Source: Brevundimonas abyssalis TAR-001
GTDB taxonomy: Bacteria > Pseudomonadota > Alphaproteobacteria > Caulobacterales > Caulobacteraceae
Direction: 5' to 3'
DNA length: 64,000 nt
Assembly: GCF_000466985.1 (NCBI RefSeq)
Contig: NZ_BATC01000007.1
Span: forward strand, 21,991 to 85,990
Numbering within the stretch: the stretch's first letter is position 1; each line of letters opens with the position of its first letter. Positions 1 to 8,945 of this stretch are shown here, in pieces. Under the pieces are notes generated by a model that saw only the letters and a list, made by a program, of their open reading frames with translations, ran no database searches and was not told the origin of the DNA. A program made the translations under genes and the position numbers.

Positions 1-191
1 GGACCGCGCATCTGCGGCCCGCGCCCCCGCCCGTCAAGGAAAATTGGGCGCGCACGAATCCACTTACGCGACAGTCGCACCGCTTATAGTTGTCCGCGAG
101 CGCTGACCGGCCGTGTCATCACACCTATCAGGCATTGTGTCCCTAGGCGATCAGACGCAACCTACCCGACACGGAACGGGGAGAGGCGAAA

Positions 192-1028
192 ATGGGCTGG
201 CTGTTTTTAGCGCCTGCGTTGTTCGGAATCTGGAAGTATCGATACTTCGCCTATTGGCGTTGGGTGCTTTGGGTTGGCCTAACCCTCTACGTGTTCGCCG
301 CTCTTTTTTGGTCGGGCGGAACTATGAATGATCCTACTGGGGACGGATTGATCACAGGCGCTATTCGACAAGCGAGCAACGATGGTCCCGAGGTTCTTTG
401 GGGTCTTTTAGCGCTTGTACTCACGGTGGTGATTTGTGTGCTTCTGCTGAAGAGGGCGCATCGAACTACCAAGTCGCCTTACCCGGGTGGCGATGCGGCT
501 AAGTCCGCCTCATGGCCACGTAAGCTGGCAGAAAGTGTCGGCCTAATAGCAGCAGTCTTCTTCGCAAATCTGCTCTTAGGGGGATTTCTGGCTTATACCC
601 AAACGCAGTTCTATGAAGTGGGGCCTGATATCGTCCACCAAGACAGCTTTCTTTCTCATCTTGAGAGCGATGTTTTGTCGTCAGCAGCCCAAATAAACAG
701 CAGCGTACCGACGCAAATAGACGAAATAACGGTTCTAGAGAGAGCGAGCGCCGAGGGAACTACGCTTGTTTATCACTACAATATTGAAAGCAGCGCCTCA
801 CCGAGAGATATTGAAGCAGCAATGGCTCCTCGTATTTTTCAAGGGGTTTGTTCGGACATCACCATGACTGCTGCGATGCGCGACGGCGCTTCCTTCCGAT
901 ACGAGTACACCAACACCCGAGCGGAATTGGCCTCAGTCGAAATTTCAGAATCGAACTGCCACCCAGAAATGCCGATCATTCCAAACGGAGCATCGGCTAG
1001 TTTAGCTCCGTCCCCAAATCATGAATAG
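192..1028 (+). CDS. hypothetical membrane protein, AT-rich orphan
   Basis: I do not recognise the family. The 278-residue product has hydrophobic segments at about residues 2-12, 22-40, 75-92 and 112-132, followed by a soluble, probably extracytoplasmic C-terminal part of about 140 residues containing two cysteines. An ATG preceded by GAGAGG supports the start. Codon use differs from the rest of the window: TTA, ATA and AAT codons are frequent and G+C is visibly lower than in the following genes, which suggests recent transfer. No mobility gene is visible, but the window edge is only 191 bases upstream. Function unknown. Confidence 0.7.
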   Translation: MGWLFLAPALFGIWKYRYFAYWRWVLWVGLTLYVFAALFWSGGTMNDPTGDGLITGAIRQASNDGPEVLWGLLALVLTVVICVLLLKRAHRTTKSPYPGGDAAKSASWPRKLAESVGLIAAVFFANLLLGGFLAYTQTQFYEVGPDIVHQDSFLSHLESDVLSSAAQINSSVPTQIDEITVLERASAEGTTLVYHYNIESSASPRDIEAAMAPRIFQGVCSDITMTAAMRDGASFRYEYTNTRAELASVEISESNCHPEMPIIPNGASASLAPSPNHE

Positions 1029-1060
1029 TTGGAGCAAACCCGAAGTCTTGTACCCACCAA

Positions 1061-1834
1061 CTAGCCGGCTCTGGAGAAGTCGGGCGCGCGCCTCTGGCTG
1101 AAGGCCATGAAGGCCTCCATGGCTTCGGGGCTCTTCATCTGGGCGCCGAACGCCTCGCCCTCGGCCAGCATCAGGGCCCAGATCGCCTCGGCGTCGCGCA
1201 TCAGGCGCTTGGTCGAGCGGATGGAGTTGGGGGCCCGCGCCGCCAGCAGGGCCGCGAGGCGCCGGGCCTCCTCATCGACCTGACCGGCCGGAACCGCCCG
1301 GTTGGCCAGGCCCCAATCCAGCGCCTGACGCCCCGTGATGGGCTCGCCCAGGGCGAACAGTTCGAAGGCCCGCTGGTGGCCGATGACGGCGGGCAGCAGC
1401 GCCGTGGACGCCGCCTCCGGGGCCAGCGCCAGATTGACGAACGGAACCGACAGCAGGGCGTCGTCCGCCACCACCACCATGTCGCAGTGGAGCAGCAGGG
1501 TCAGACCGATGCCCACCGCCCGGCCCCTCACCGCCGCCACGGCGGGGCGGTCCAGCTCGGCCAGGGCCTTCAGGAATCGGAACACCGACATGTCCAGCGG
1601 CTCATCGGTCTGCGACCCGATGGCGATGAAATCGCCGATGTCGTTGCCGGCGCAGAAGCTGTCGCCCTCGGCGCGGAACAGGATCACGCGCACGTCGGGA
1701 TCGGTCTTCGCCCGCTCGGTGGCTTCGGCCAGCACCGTGTACATGGCCTGGGTGATGGCGTTCTTCTTGTCGGGCCGGGCCAGGGTGACGGTGAGCACGC
1801 CTTGCTCAAGCGCGACGTGAACATGCTCGCTCAT
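1061..1834 (-). CDS. enoyl-CoA hydratase/isomerase family protein
   Basis: A crotonase-fold protein of about 257 residues, expected to act on acyl-CoA thioesters in fatty-acid or related degradation. The N-terminal VTLARPDKKNAIT motif and FCAGNDIGDF, which carries part of the oxyanion hole, are typical, as is GRAVGIGLTLLLHCD. The acidic catalytic pair is not certain by eye, so hydratase versus isomerase is open. The chosen ATG at 1834 has GGAGA upstream and overlaps the stop of the upstream MBL-fold gene as ATGA, so the two are translationally coupled. A longer frame reaching 1864 is less likely. Confidence 0.88.
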   Translation of the reverse strand: MSEHVHVALEQGVLTVTLARPDKKNAITQAMYTVLAEATERAKTDPDVRVILFRAEGDSFCAGNDIGDFIAIGSQTDEPLDMSVFRFLKALAELDRPAVAAVRGRAVGIGLTLLLHCDMVVVADDALLSVPFVNLALAPEAASTALLPAVIGHQRAFELFALGEPITGRQALDWGLANRAVPAGQVDEEARRLAALLAARAPNSIRSTKRLMRDAEAIWALMLAEGEAFGAQMKSPEAMEAFMAFSQRRAPDFSRAG

Positions 1835-2925
1835 GCGGGTTCTCCAGTTTCGATTCGGGTCCACCAGTCCACGCCGTCCGCGTCGCGATCGCGGCCGATA
1901 CGGCCCTGGGCCTCCAGATAGTTCAGGTGGGCGATGGCCTCGCCCGTGGCCATGCCCAGCACGCCCTCGCCAACCGCGCGGCCGAACAGGGAGGGAAAGA
2001 CATCCACCGCCCGCTTCGGCTCGGCCAGGGTGCGCTCCAGCCGCCGCAGGGCCACGTCATGGCCGCGCAGCAGGGCCTCCAGCCGGGCGTGAGCGCCCCG
2101 GAAGGGTTCGCCGTGGGAAGGCAGCACCAGGGCGTTTTCGGGAATGCGGCCCTTCAGGGCCTCCAGCGAGTCCAGCCAGTCCTTCAGCGGATCCGACTGC
2201 GGCTCGGTCGGCCAGACCGAGATGTTGGACGAGATGCGCGGCAACAGCTGATCGCCCGAGATGAACAGGTCATCCCGCTCGCGCAGCAGACAGACGTGCT
2301 CCGGCGAGTGCCCCGTGCCGACGATGATGCGCCAGGCGTCGCCGTCGATCTCGATCCCGTCCCCGTCGCTGAGGCGGGTGAACTCCGGCGGCATGGGCCG
2401 CACCGCCTTGCCGAACATGCCGTAACGGGTGCGATAGCCCTCGATCTGTTCGTCCGACCAGCCGGCGGCGCGATAGAAGGCCGCGCCCGACTCCGGCGCC
2501 GGGCCGGTGTCGGCCAGCAGCATGCGCCCGGTCACATACTCCAGCCGCGACATGAACAGGGGCGCGCCCGACCGCTCGCACAGCCAGCCCGCCAGACCGA
2601 TGTGGTCCGGGTGCATGTGGGTGCAGATCAGGCGGGTGACCGGCCGGCCTTCGAGCGGTCCGGCGAGGGCCGTCTCCCAGGCGTCGATGGTGTCCGGCAG
2701 GCCCAGTCCGGTGTCGACGATGACCCAGCCCTCGCCGTCGCGGATGGCCCAGACGTTCACATGGTCCAGCGCCATGGGCAGGGAGAAACGCAGCCACAGG
2801 ACGCCCTCGGCGACCTGGACCGCCTCACCCGGCGCCGGGATGTCCAGCGCCGGATAGTCCGGCCCGGCCGCGCCCTTGCGGGGCTCCGGTGCATTGGCCT
2901 GGCCGTCGGGCAAGCGCGTCTCCAT
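1831..2925 (-). CDS. MBL-fold metallo-hydrolase with C-terminal winged-helix domain
   Basis: About 364 residues. The THMHPDHIG motif is the HxHxDH zinc-binding signature of the metallo-beta-lactamase superfamily; a later GTGHSPEH and PSHGEPF supply further metal-binding histidines. The C-terminal stretch, with a conserved MATGEAIAHLNYLEAQGRI, resembles the winged-helix domain of LACTB2-like hydrolases. The substrate is unknown; glyoxalase II or CoA-thioester hydrolase are options, the latter favoured by translational coupling (ATGA) to the enoyl-CoA hydratase downstream. I start at the ATG at 2925 because the frame upstream of it lacks domain character; a start as far as 3051 is possible. Confidence 0.85.
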   Translation of the reverse strand: METRLPDGQANAPEPRKGAAGPDYPALDIPAPGEAVQVAEGVLWLRFSLPMALDHVNVWAIRDGEGWVIVDTGLGLPDTIDAWETALAGPLEGRPVTRLICTHMHPDHIGLAGWLCERSGAPLFMSRLEYVTGRMLLADTGPAPESGAAFYRAAGWSDEQIEGYRTRYGMFGKAVRPMPPEFTRLSDGDGIEIDGDAWRIIVGTGHSPEHVCLLRERDDLFISGDQLLPRISSNISVWPTEPQSDPLKDWLDSLEALKGRIPENALVLPSHGEPFRGAHARLEALLRGHDVALRRLERTLAEPKRAVDVFPSLFGRAVGEGVLGMATGEAIAHLNYLEAQGRIGRDRDADGVDWWTRIETGEPA

Positions 2926-3078
2926 TAAAAACTCATTGCCACTTTGCCCTCCGCATGATCGCGCGTCAAAGGTCATCTGAGCGCCACAGACGGAACACAT
3001 GCCGCCGTTAGGACTTGACCCAACAATCAGAGCGGGCGAAGCGTCCGCCAACGTGTAAAGCTAGGTGAGGATAGCCCT

Positions 3079-4491
3079 TTGAAGCTGCGTAATTCCCTGC
3101 TCGCCCGGTCCGCCGTCGTGCTGACCGTCGTCGGATTCAGCCCCCTTCCCGCCGCTGCGGCGGCGGACTCGGCCCCTATGGCCGGCGTCGCCACGACCGC
3201 CGCTGCGGCGGCCATGCAGTCCCGCACCCGTCGAGGGGCTCAGTCGCAGGCGGCGCCCGAAGTCCGCACCGGTCCCGAGGTTCTGGCCGAGGCCCAGGCG
3301 GTCGTGACCGCCACCAATACTGTCTGCGACGTCGTCAACGCCGTCAGCCCGGGCCGCAACGGCGATATCAACATCTACGAGGTCGCCTGCGCCACCGGCC
3401 TGGGCCACATCCTCACCGACGGCGCACAGCCCGCGTCGCGGAACTGCATCATCGTCGCCCAGCAGGCCGAGGAATACGCGCTTGAAAACCCCGACGCGCC
3501 CGCCCAGGTGACCTGCACCCTGCCCGAGAACGCCAACGCCGAACAGATCATGGCGGGCTACATCCAGTCCGCCGGCGTCACCTGCCAGGTGGACCAGACC
3601 CGCTGGGTCGGCCGCACGCAATCGGGCGAGGAACGCTACGAAGTCGGCTGCGCCGGCGTGGACGGTTACTGGCTTCGCGTGAACCCCGCCGGTGAATACC
3701 TGGATCGGCTGGAGTGCATCGAGGTCACGGCCGCGGGCGGCGAGTGCACCTTCACCACGAACGAAGAGCAGCTGGCCGGCTTCCAGGCGCGTTTCGCGTC
3801 GGTCGCGCCCCAGGCCTGCACGCCCGAAGCGGGCCGCTTCGTGGGCGCCAACGCGGATTTTCGCTTCTATGAAGTGAAGTGCAGCGAGGGCTTCGGCTTC
3901 ATCGCCCAGACCAACCCGGCCGGTGAACCGCAGGGCGCCCGTGACTGCAGCCGTCCCCAGCTCGTGCCCGGCGGCTGCACCCTGACCGACAGCGCGGCGG
4001 CCCAAGGCGCCGCTGCTGAGCAGCGGGCCGCCGCCCTGGCCCAGATCGGCCGCACCTGCTCGGTCAACGAAGAGCGCATCGTCGCGGTGGAGAGCCCGGC
4101 GGACGGATCTCCGGGCCGCGAAATCTACGAGTTCGAATGCGCCGATCAGCCTTTTGGCCTGACCGGCTTCTTCCCGGTCGCGGGCGGTTCGGGCGAGGTC
4201 GAGGCGTTCGACTGTTTCACCATGGATGCGCGCGGTCTGGAGTGCCAGTTCGTCTCCCGTGACACGATCAGCAACGAGTTGACCCGCATGGTCACGGCCA
4301 GCCAGCGCAACTGCAATGTGGTCGACTATCGCGTGGTCGCCCGTATGGCGAACCTCGAGGGCGACGTGGCCGAGGTCAAGTGCGACGACGGCCGCGGCTG
4401 GTTCGGCGAGTTCCCGGACGACCGTCAGGCCGCCGGGCAGTTGGTGCCCTGCGCCGCCGCCGCCCGTCAGGGCGACGAGTGCGTGCTGTAA
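3079..4491 (+). CDS. secreted protein of five four-cysteine modules
   Basis: 470 residues, probably starting at a TTG eight bases after GGTGAGG. A signal peptide ends near residue 28 (PLPAAAAA). The mature part contains exactly 20 cysteines, at 83/104/123/146, 169/191/213/223, 247/268/290/300, 327/354/379/389 and 412/435/458/468. That gives five modules of about 80 residues with four cysteines each, and the last two cysteines are 10 apart in four of the five. A recurring motif of the type R-x-Y-E-V-x-C surrounds the second cysteine. The pattern implies two disulfides per module in an exported protein. I do not recognise the family and give no function. A terminator follows. Confidence 0.85.
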   Translation: MKLRNSLLARSAVVLTVVGFSPLPAAAAADSAPMAGVATTAAAAAMQSRTRRGAQSQAAPEVRTGPEVLAEAQAVVTATNTVCDVVNAVSPGRNGDINIYEVACATGLGHILTDGAQPASRNCIIVAQQAEEYALENPDAPAQVTCTLPENANAEQIMAGYIQSAGVTCQVDQTRWVGRTQSGEERYEVGCAGVDGYWLRVNPAGEYLDRLECIEVTAAGGECTFTTNEEQLAGFQARFASVAPQACTPEAGRFVGANADFRFYEVKCSEGFGFIAQTNPAGEPQGARDCSRPQLVPGGCTLTDSAAAQGAAAEQRAAALAQIGRTCSVNEERIVAVESPADGSPGREIYEFECADQPFGLTGFFPVAGGSGEVEAFDCFTMDARGLECQFVSRDTISNELTRMVTASQRNCNVVDYRVVARMANLEGDVAEVKCDDGRGWFGEFPDDRQAAGQLVPCAAAARQGDECVL

Positions 4492-4517
4492 GCTCCACCT
4501 CTCCATCCAACGGAAAG

Positions 4518-4548
4518 GCCCGTCGCGCTCGCGGCGGGCTTTTTCTTT
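4518..4548 (+). terminator. rho-independent terminator after the Cys-module gene
   Basis: A G+C-rich hairpin with arms GCCCGTCGC and GCGGCGGGC is followed directly by a T-rich run (TTTTTCTTTT). It lies 26 bases after the stop codon of the five-module secreted protein and insulates it from exonuclease III. Confidence 0.85.
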
Positions 4549-4602
4549 TGCGCGGGTCCGCTGTGCGTTAGCGTGGCCCCGTCCTGAACCGCTGAGTCCC
4601 TG

Positions 4603-5405
4603 ATGCGCATCGCCACCTGGAACGTGAACTCCGTCAACGCCCGCCTGCCCACCGTGCTGGACTGGTTCAGCGAGGCCCAGCCGGACGTGGCCTGCCTGCA
4701 GGAGATCAAGTGCGTGGACGAGAAGTTCCCGCGGGAGGCGTTCGAGGACCTGGGCTACAACGTCGAGACCCACGGCCAGAAAACCTACAACGGCGTGGCC
4801 CTGCTTTCGAAATTCCCCCTGTCCGATGTGCGGCGCGGCTTGCCCGGCGACGATTCGGACGATCAGGCCCGCTACATAGAGGCGCTGGTGGAGGCGCCGG
4901 CGCCGGTGCGGGTGGCGTCCATCTACCTGCCCAACGGCAATCCGCTGGGCACCGAGAAGTTCGACTACAAGCTGGCGTGGTTCGAGCGCCTCCGGCTGCA
5001 CGCGTCGGACCTGCTGACCCATGAGGAGGCCGTCGCCCTGTGCGGCGACTTCAACGTCATCCCCACGCCCGAGGACGCGAAGAACCCCGAGGCCTGGGTG
5101 ACAGACGCCCTGTTTCAGCCCGAGAGCCGCGAGGCGTTCCGGGCCCTGAAATGGCTGGCTTCGCCGACAGCCACGAACTGGGTGATGAGCCGGCGGGGAC
5201 CTGGACCTTCTGGGACTATCAGGCCGGAGCCTGGCGGCGGGACCACGGCATCCGCATCGACTTCGCCCTGCTGTCCGCCCTGGCGGCCGACCGCTTCCGG
5301 GGCATCGAGACCCACCGCGACGCCCGCGACATGGAGAAGCCCAGCGATCACGTACCCGTCGTCGTCGATCTGGATCCGGAGCCGCCCGCGTGGTCGATGC
5401 GCTGA
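4603..5405 (+). CDS. xth: exodeoxyribonuclease III (frame-broken near 5159)
   Basis: Mg-dependent AP endonuclease / 3'-5' exonuclease of base-excision repair. It begins MRIATWNVNSVNARL and contains CLQEIKCVDEKFP (metal-binding Glu), YLPNGNPLG, CGDFNVIPTPED, and in the shifted frame DYQAGAWRRDHGIRIDF and SDHVPVVVDL with the catalytic His. The reading frame breaks near 5159: restoring one G to the GG of CTGGCTTC joins the halves as ALKWLGFADSHE and gives a normal length of about 267 residues. The break looks like a consensus error, but a real frameshift cannot be excluded. The stop overlaps the start of the next gene by 16 bases. Confidence 0.9.
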
Positions 5406-5901
5406 GGATCATTCTGCTGGTGGCCCTGGCCGCCGCCGCCCTGACCACGGCGGGCCTGACCCTGGCCTGGTGGATGGAGCCCCGGCGGCGCCTGCACCGG
5501 GCCCTGGACAAGACCCTGGGCGGCTCGCCCGAGGTCGAGGCGGTCTCTCCCGCCGAAGGCGCGCCTGCGCCCTGGATTTCGACAGCGCACAGGCGGCCGT
5601 GCTGTGGGATCGGGGCGCCAACGGCCTGGTCTATGACTTCGACGAGATCGACGGCGCCGAGATGATCGTGGACGGCCATGTGCTGGCCCGCGTGCGCCGG
5701 GGCGAGGCGCGCCGGGCGCTGGACGTGATGGCGCCGGACGCCGGTCAGGTGGTGCTGCGGCTGATGTTCGCCGACCCGCGCCATCCCGAATTCGAGCTGG
5801 ACCTGTGGAATGTCTCGACGGGGGCCTCGACCGGCTCACCGCCGGAAGCGCTCAGGCTGGGGCGCCGCTGGCTGTCTCATGTGGAAGCCCTGATGAAATA
5901 G
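5390..5901 (+). CDS. hypothetical single-pass membrane protein (frame-broken near 5565)
   Basis: Starts at a GTG inside the end of xth, suggesting coupling. It has an N-terminal membrane segment (LRIILLVALAAAALTTAGLTL) followed by a cytoplasmic domain of about 140 residues with VLWDRGANGLVYDFDEIDGAEMIVDG and VLRLMFADPRHPEFELDLWNV. The frame breaks near 5565; adding a C to GGCGCGCC restores EGRACALDFDSAQAAV and gives about 170 residues. I do not recognise a named family. It ends just before a repeat element. Confidence 0.65.
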
Positions 5902-5950
5902 GCGCGCCGCGCCCTTTCGACATGTCGCCCGAAAGGCTAGAATCAAACCT

Positions 5951-6082
5951 CGTCATCCTCGGGCCTGTCCCGAGGACCCACGCGTCCGCCGCACGTTCAT
6001 GAGATGTGTCAGCGGGATGGGCCATCCATCCGCTGTTCCCGCGACCTCATGCATGGGTCCTCGGGACAAGCCCGAGGATGAC
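5951..6082. repeat. REP-like inverted repeat pair
   Basis: Two 30-bp arms (5951-5980 and 6053-6082) are inverted copies differing at one base, separated by about 72 bp. Each arm is itself a hairpin of the form CCTCGGG-N5-CCCGAGG. Such GTCATCCTCGGG palindromes are, from general knowledge, a common dispersed extragenic element in alphaproteobacterial genomes. No other copy was seen in this window. Confidence 0.75.
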
Positions 6083-6114
6083 GGATTTCTGTAATTTCAC
6101 CCGCGAGTTTTCCC

Positions 6115-7020
6115 GTGCCCCGCCTGTTCGACGCCTATGTCATCGCCAACTGGACCGCCGCCGAGGGCAAGAAGCTGGGCGAGCAGTCGCTGTGGATCGC
6201 CGTGGCCAAGCGCGACGTGCGCATGCGGCTGAAGGTCGAGACCCACAACGCCGCCACGCGCGCCGACGGCGAAAAGCTGCTGGCCGACATCCTGGGCGAC
6301 CTGAACAAGCGCGGCGACCGGGCCCTGATCGGTCTGGACGCGCCGCTGGGCTTCCCCGTCGGCACGGCCGCCCGGCTGTCCCTGAAGGATCCGACCTGGT
6401 CCGGCCTGTGGGCCTTTCTGGCCGACAATGTGCGGGACAAGCCCGACAACACCAACAACCGCTATCAGGTGGCGGCCAAGATGAACCGGCTGATGACCGA
6501 CGAGGCGCGGCCGTTCTGGGGCGCCCCGGCCAGTCAGGCCCAGCGCTGGCTGACCACCACCAAGCCCGAGGGCGGCTACGGCGACATCCCAGAACTGCGC
6601 GCCACCGAAGTCGCGGCCAAACAGGGCAAGCTGCAGCCCAAGACCGTGTGGCAGATGCACGGCGCGGGCGCGGTCGGCGGCCACGCCCTGATCGGCATTC
6701 CCACCGTGCGTCGCGTGGTTGAGCGGCTGGGGTCCGCCGCCGCCGTCTGGCCGTTCGGCACGGGCTGGCGCGCCTTGACGCCCGAGGACGTGGCGCCCCT
6801 GTCGGCGCTGGTGGTCGAGGTCTGGCCCGCCATGTTCGGCGGCGCGCCCGAACCGGGTGAGTTCAAGAGCCAGGCCCAGGTCCGCGTCGCCGCCGAGACC
6901 TTCGCGCGTATGGACGAGAAGAACGAGCTGGCCGCCGCCTTCGCCCCGCCCAAGGGCGCGTCGGACGACCTGATCCGTCAGGTCGAGACGGAAGAAGGCT
7001 GGATCCTCGGCGTCCGTTAA
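6115..7020 (+). CDS. DUF429-like, RNase H-fold hypothetical protein
   Basis: 301 residues from a GTG start. The opening FDAYVIANWTAAEGKKLGEQSLWIA and the ALIGLDAPLGFPVG, NRYQVAAKMN and ARPFWGAP stretches resemble a conserved alphaproteobacterial family sometimes labelled as cobalamin or molybdopterin biosynthesis but best seen as an RNase H-like fold related to DUF429. The Asp/Trp/Asp residues of these motifs could form an active site. No biochemical role is supported here. Its stop overlaps the stop of the convergent MATE gene. The REP-like repeat sits directly upstream. Confidence 0.7.
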   Translation: MPRLFDAYVIANWTAAEGKKLGEQSLWIAVAKRDVRMRLKVETHNAATRADGEKLLADILGDLNKRGDRALIGLDAPLGFPVGTAARLSLKDPTWSGLWAFLADNVRDKPDNTNNRYQVAAKMNRLMTDEARPFWGAPASQAQRWLTTTKPEGGYGDIPELRATEVAAKQGKLQPKTVWQMHGAGAVGGHALIGIPTVRRVVERLGSAAAVWPFGTGWRALTPEDVAPLSALVVEVWPAMFGGAPEPGEFKSQAQVRVAAETFARMDEKNELAAAFAPPKGASDDLIRQVETEEGWILGVR

Positions 7021-8365
7021 GCCGGCATCCGCCGCGCCACCCGCACAAACCGGCCGGTCAGCAGGGCCGCCGACACCAGGCTGGCCACGATCACGCCCCA
7101 GACGATGCCGTCCACGCCCATGCCCATGGGGAGCGCGAACAGCCACGACAGCGGCATCATCACCACCCCGTAGCTGAACACATGCATGGCCGTGGGCCAC
7201 CACACGTCGGCGGCGGAGCGCAGGGCCTGGGCCGCCACCACCTGGATGCCGTCGGCCACGAAGAACAGGGTCGCCAGGATCAGGGCCGGGACCGCGATGG
7301 CCACCAGCGCCGGGTCGTGGTGTAGACGCCGATGATCACCTCCGCCCCCGGCCACACCACCAGGGCGATGACCAGCGCCAGCAGTCCCGTGACGCTCAAC
7401 CCCAGCACGCCCGCGCGGATCAGGCCCGCCCGGTCGTTGGCCCCATAGGCCCGGCTGACCAGCACGCCGGTCGCCGCCGACAGGCCCATGGGGTTCATGA
7501 AGACGATGGCCGACAGGTTCAGCACGATGGCCCAGGCCGCCACCTCCAGCCCGCCCAGCCAGCCGGCCACGATGCTCATGGCCGCGAAGGCGCTAACCTC
7601 GATGAAGTAGGACGCGCCGGCGCCCACCCCCACCTTGTACTGCTCGCGCTCGACCACGCGGTCGCGGCGCGGCTTGCGGAAGATCCCCAGCGCCCGCGCA
7701 TCGGGCATGCGCACGATATAGACCAGCAGAAACACCACCAGCGCCAGCCGCGCGGCGAAGGTGGCCCAGCAGGCCGCCACCGCCCCGTCCACCGGCAGGC
7801 CCGAGGTTCCCGGCACCAGCCACAGGTTCATCAGCAGGTTCAGCCCGTTGGCGATCCACATGGCCCACATGCCCGGCCGGGGCCGCGACAGGGCCTCGAG
7901 GAACAGCTGGGCCGCCACCGAGATCAGATAGAACGGCAGCGACAGGGCCAGCACCATCAACGGCGCCGCCGCATCCTGCCCCAGCCCGTCCTCCAGCCCC
8001 ACGCGCACCAGCGCCCAGGGCCCCGCAAGGATCAAAGCGAGCGCTGAAATGAGACCAAGCTGAACCGAATAGACCAGGCCGCGCCGGAACACCGCCCCGG
8101 CCTCCTCCCGCCGCCCCTGGCCGATCAGGCGCGCGGTCATGACCTGGGTTCCCATCAGCAGGCCCACCGCCGTGGTCACGAACACCGACGACGGCGCCCA
8201 GGCCAGCGAATGAAGGGCCAGCTCGCGCGCCGCGTACTGGCCCACCACGATGGCGTCGGTCAGGCCCATGGTCATTATGCCCACGCGCGCCAGAACCACC
8301 GGCCAGGCCAGGGTCAGAAGTTCGCGCAGATCGGCGCGCATTTCGGGGCGGAGAGCGGCGGTCAT
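7017..8365 (-). CDS. MATE family efflux transporter (frame-broken near 7318)
   Basis: A multidrug and toxic compound extrusion type Na+/H+ antiporter with about 12 membrane segments in the inner membrane. Typical features are LAWPVVLARVGIMTMGLTDAIVVG at the N-terminus, MGTQVMTARLIGQG, and a mirrored second half with NPMGLSAATGVLVSRAYGAND. The frame breaks near 7318: one extra C after TACACC restores IGVYTHDPALVAIAVPALI and joins the C-terminal part, giving about 449 residues, normal for the family. It is convergent with the DUF429-like gene. Substrate unknown. Confidence 0.88.
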
Positions 8366-8510
8366 CGAAGGGTCAGGTCAGGGCTTTGAGCAAAAGGGCG
8401 CGGAACCTGACGCCGCGGCCCCGGCTTGGCAATAGCGCCCCCGCCACACACTCTGATGAAACCGAACGCCGGGTGAGGGATTGGCAAAGGGAGACGACAG
8501 GGAGAGACAG

Positions 8511-8945
8511 ATGGCGGGCTACAGAAACTGGTGCGGAATCCTGCACCCCCTTCACGCGATCCTGCTGGCCTTTCCCATCGCCCTGTTCAGCTTCGCGGTC
8601 GCCACCGACATCGCCTATCTGAACACGGCCCAGATCCAGTGGTCGAACTTCTCGGCATGGTCGATCACCCTGGCCTTGTTCTTCAACGGCCTCGTTGTGG
8701 CCTGGGCGATCGTCGAGGCGGTCATGGCCCGGCGCTCGCCCGGCCTGACGCGTAGCCTGATCTATCTGGCCGTCCTGGTGGTCATGTTCATCGTCGGCTT
8801 GATCAACATCTTCCGGCACAGCCAGGACGGCTGGGCCTCGGTCGGCGCGCCCGGCCTGATCATGTCCATCATCTGCGCCCTGCTGGCCCTGATCGCCGGC
8901 TGGATGCTCCATTCCAGATCCACCGTTCGGGAGGTCGTCCAATGA
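8511..8945 (+). CDS. DUF2231-like four-TM membrane protein
   Basis: About 144 residues from an ATG preceded by GGGAGAGAC; an upstream in-frame ATG at 8481 is less well placed. Four membrane segments are visible: HAILLAFPIALFSFAVATDIAY, ITLALFFNGLVVAWAIVEAV, LIYLAVLVVMFIVGLINIF and LIMSIICALLALIAGWML, with the HPLHAILLAFPIALF opening typical of DUF2231. It overlaps the following sorbosone-dehydrogenase-like gene by ATGA. The pairing suggests this protein serves the dehydrogenase as a membrane partner, possibly in passing electrons, but that role is inference. Confidence 0.8.
   Translation: MAGYRNWCGILHPLHAILLAFPIALFSFAVATDIAYLNTAQIQWSNFSAWSITLALFFNGLVVAWAIVEAVMARRSPGLTRSLIYLAVLVVMFIVGLINIFRHSQDGWASVGAPGLIMSIICALLALIAGWMLHSRSTVREVVQ

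Noticed and set aside
192..1028. Genomic island with insertion sequence at the left edge
   Set aside because: No inverted repeats, tRNA, integrase or transposase could be seen; only the odd composition supports transfer.
3061..5784. A 907-codon open frame on the minus strand
   Set aside because: It lies antisense to the Cys-module gene and xth, has no recognisable domain and arises from high-G+C codon bias.
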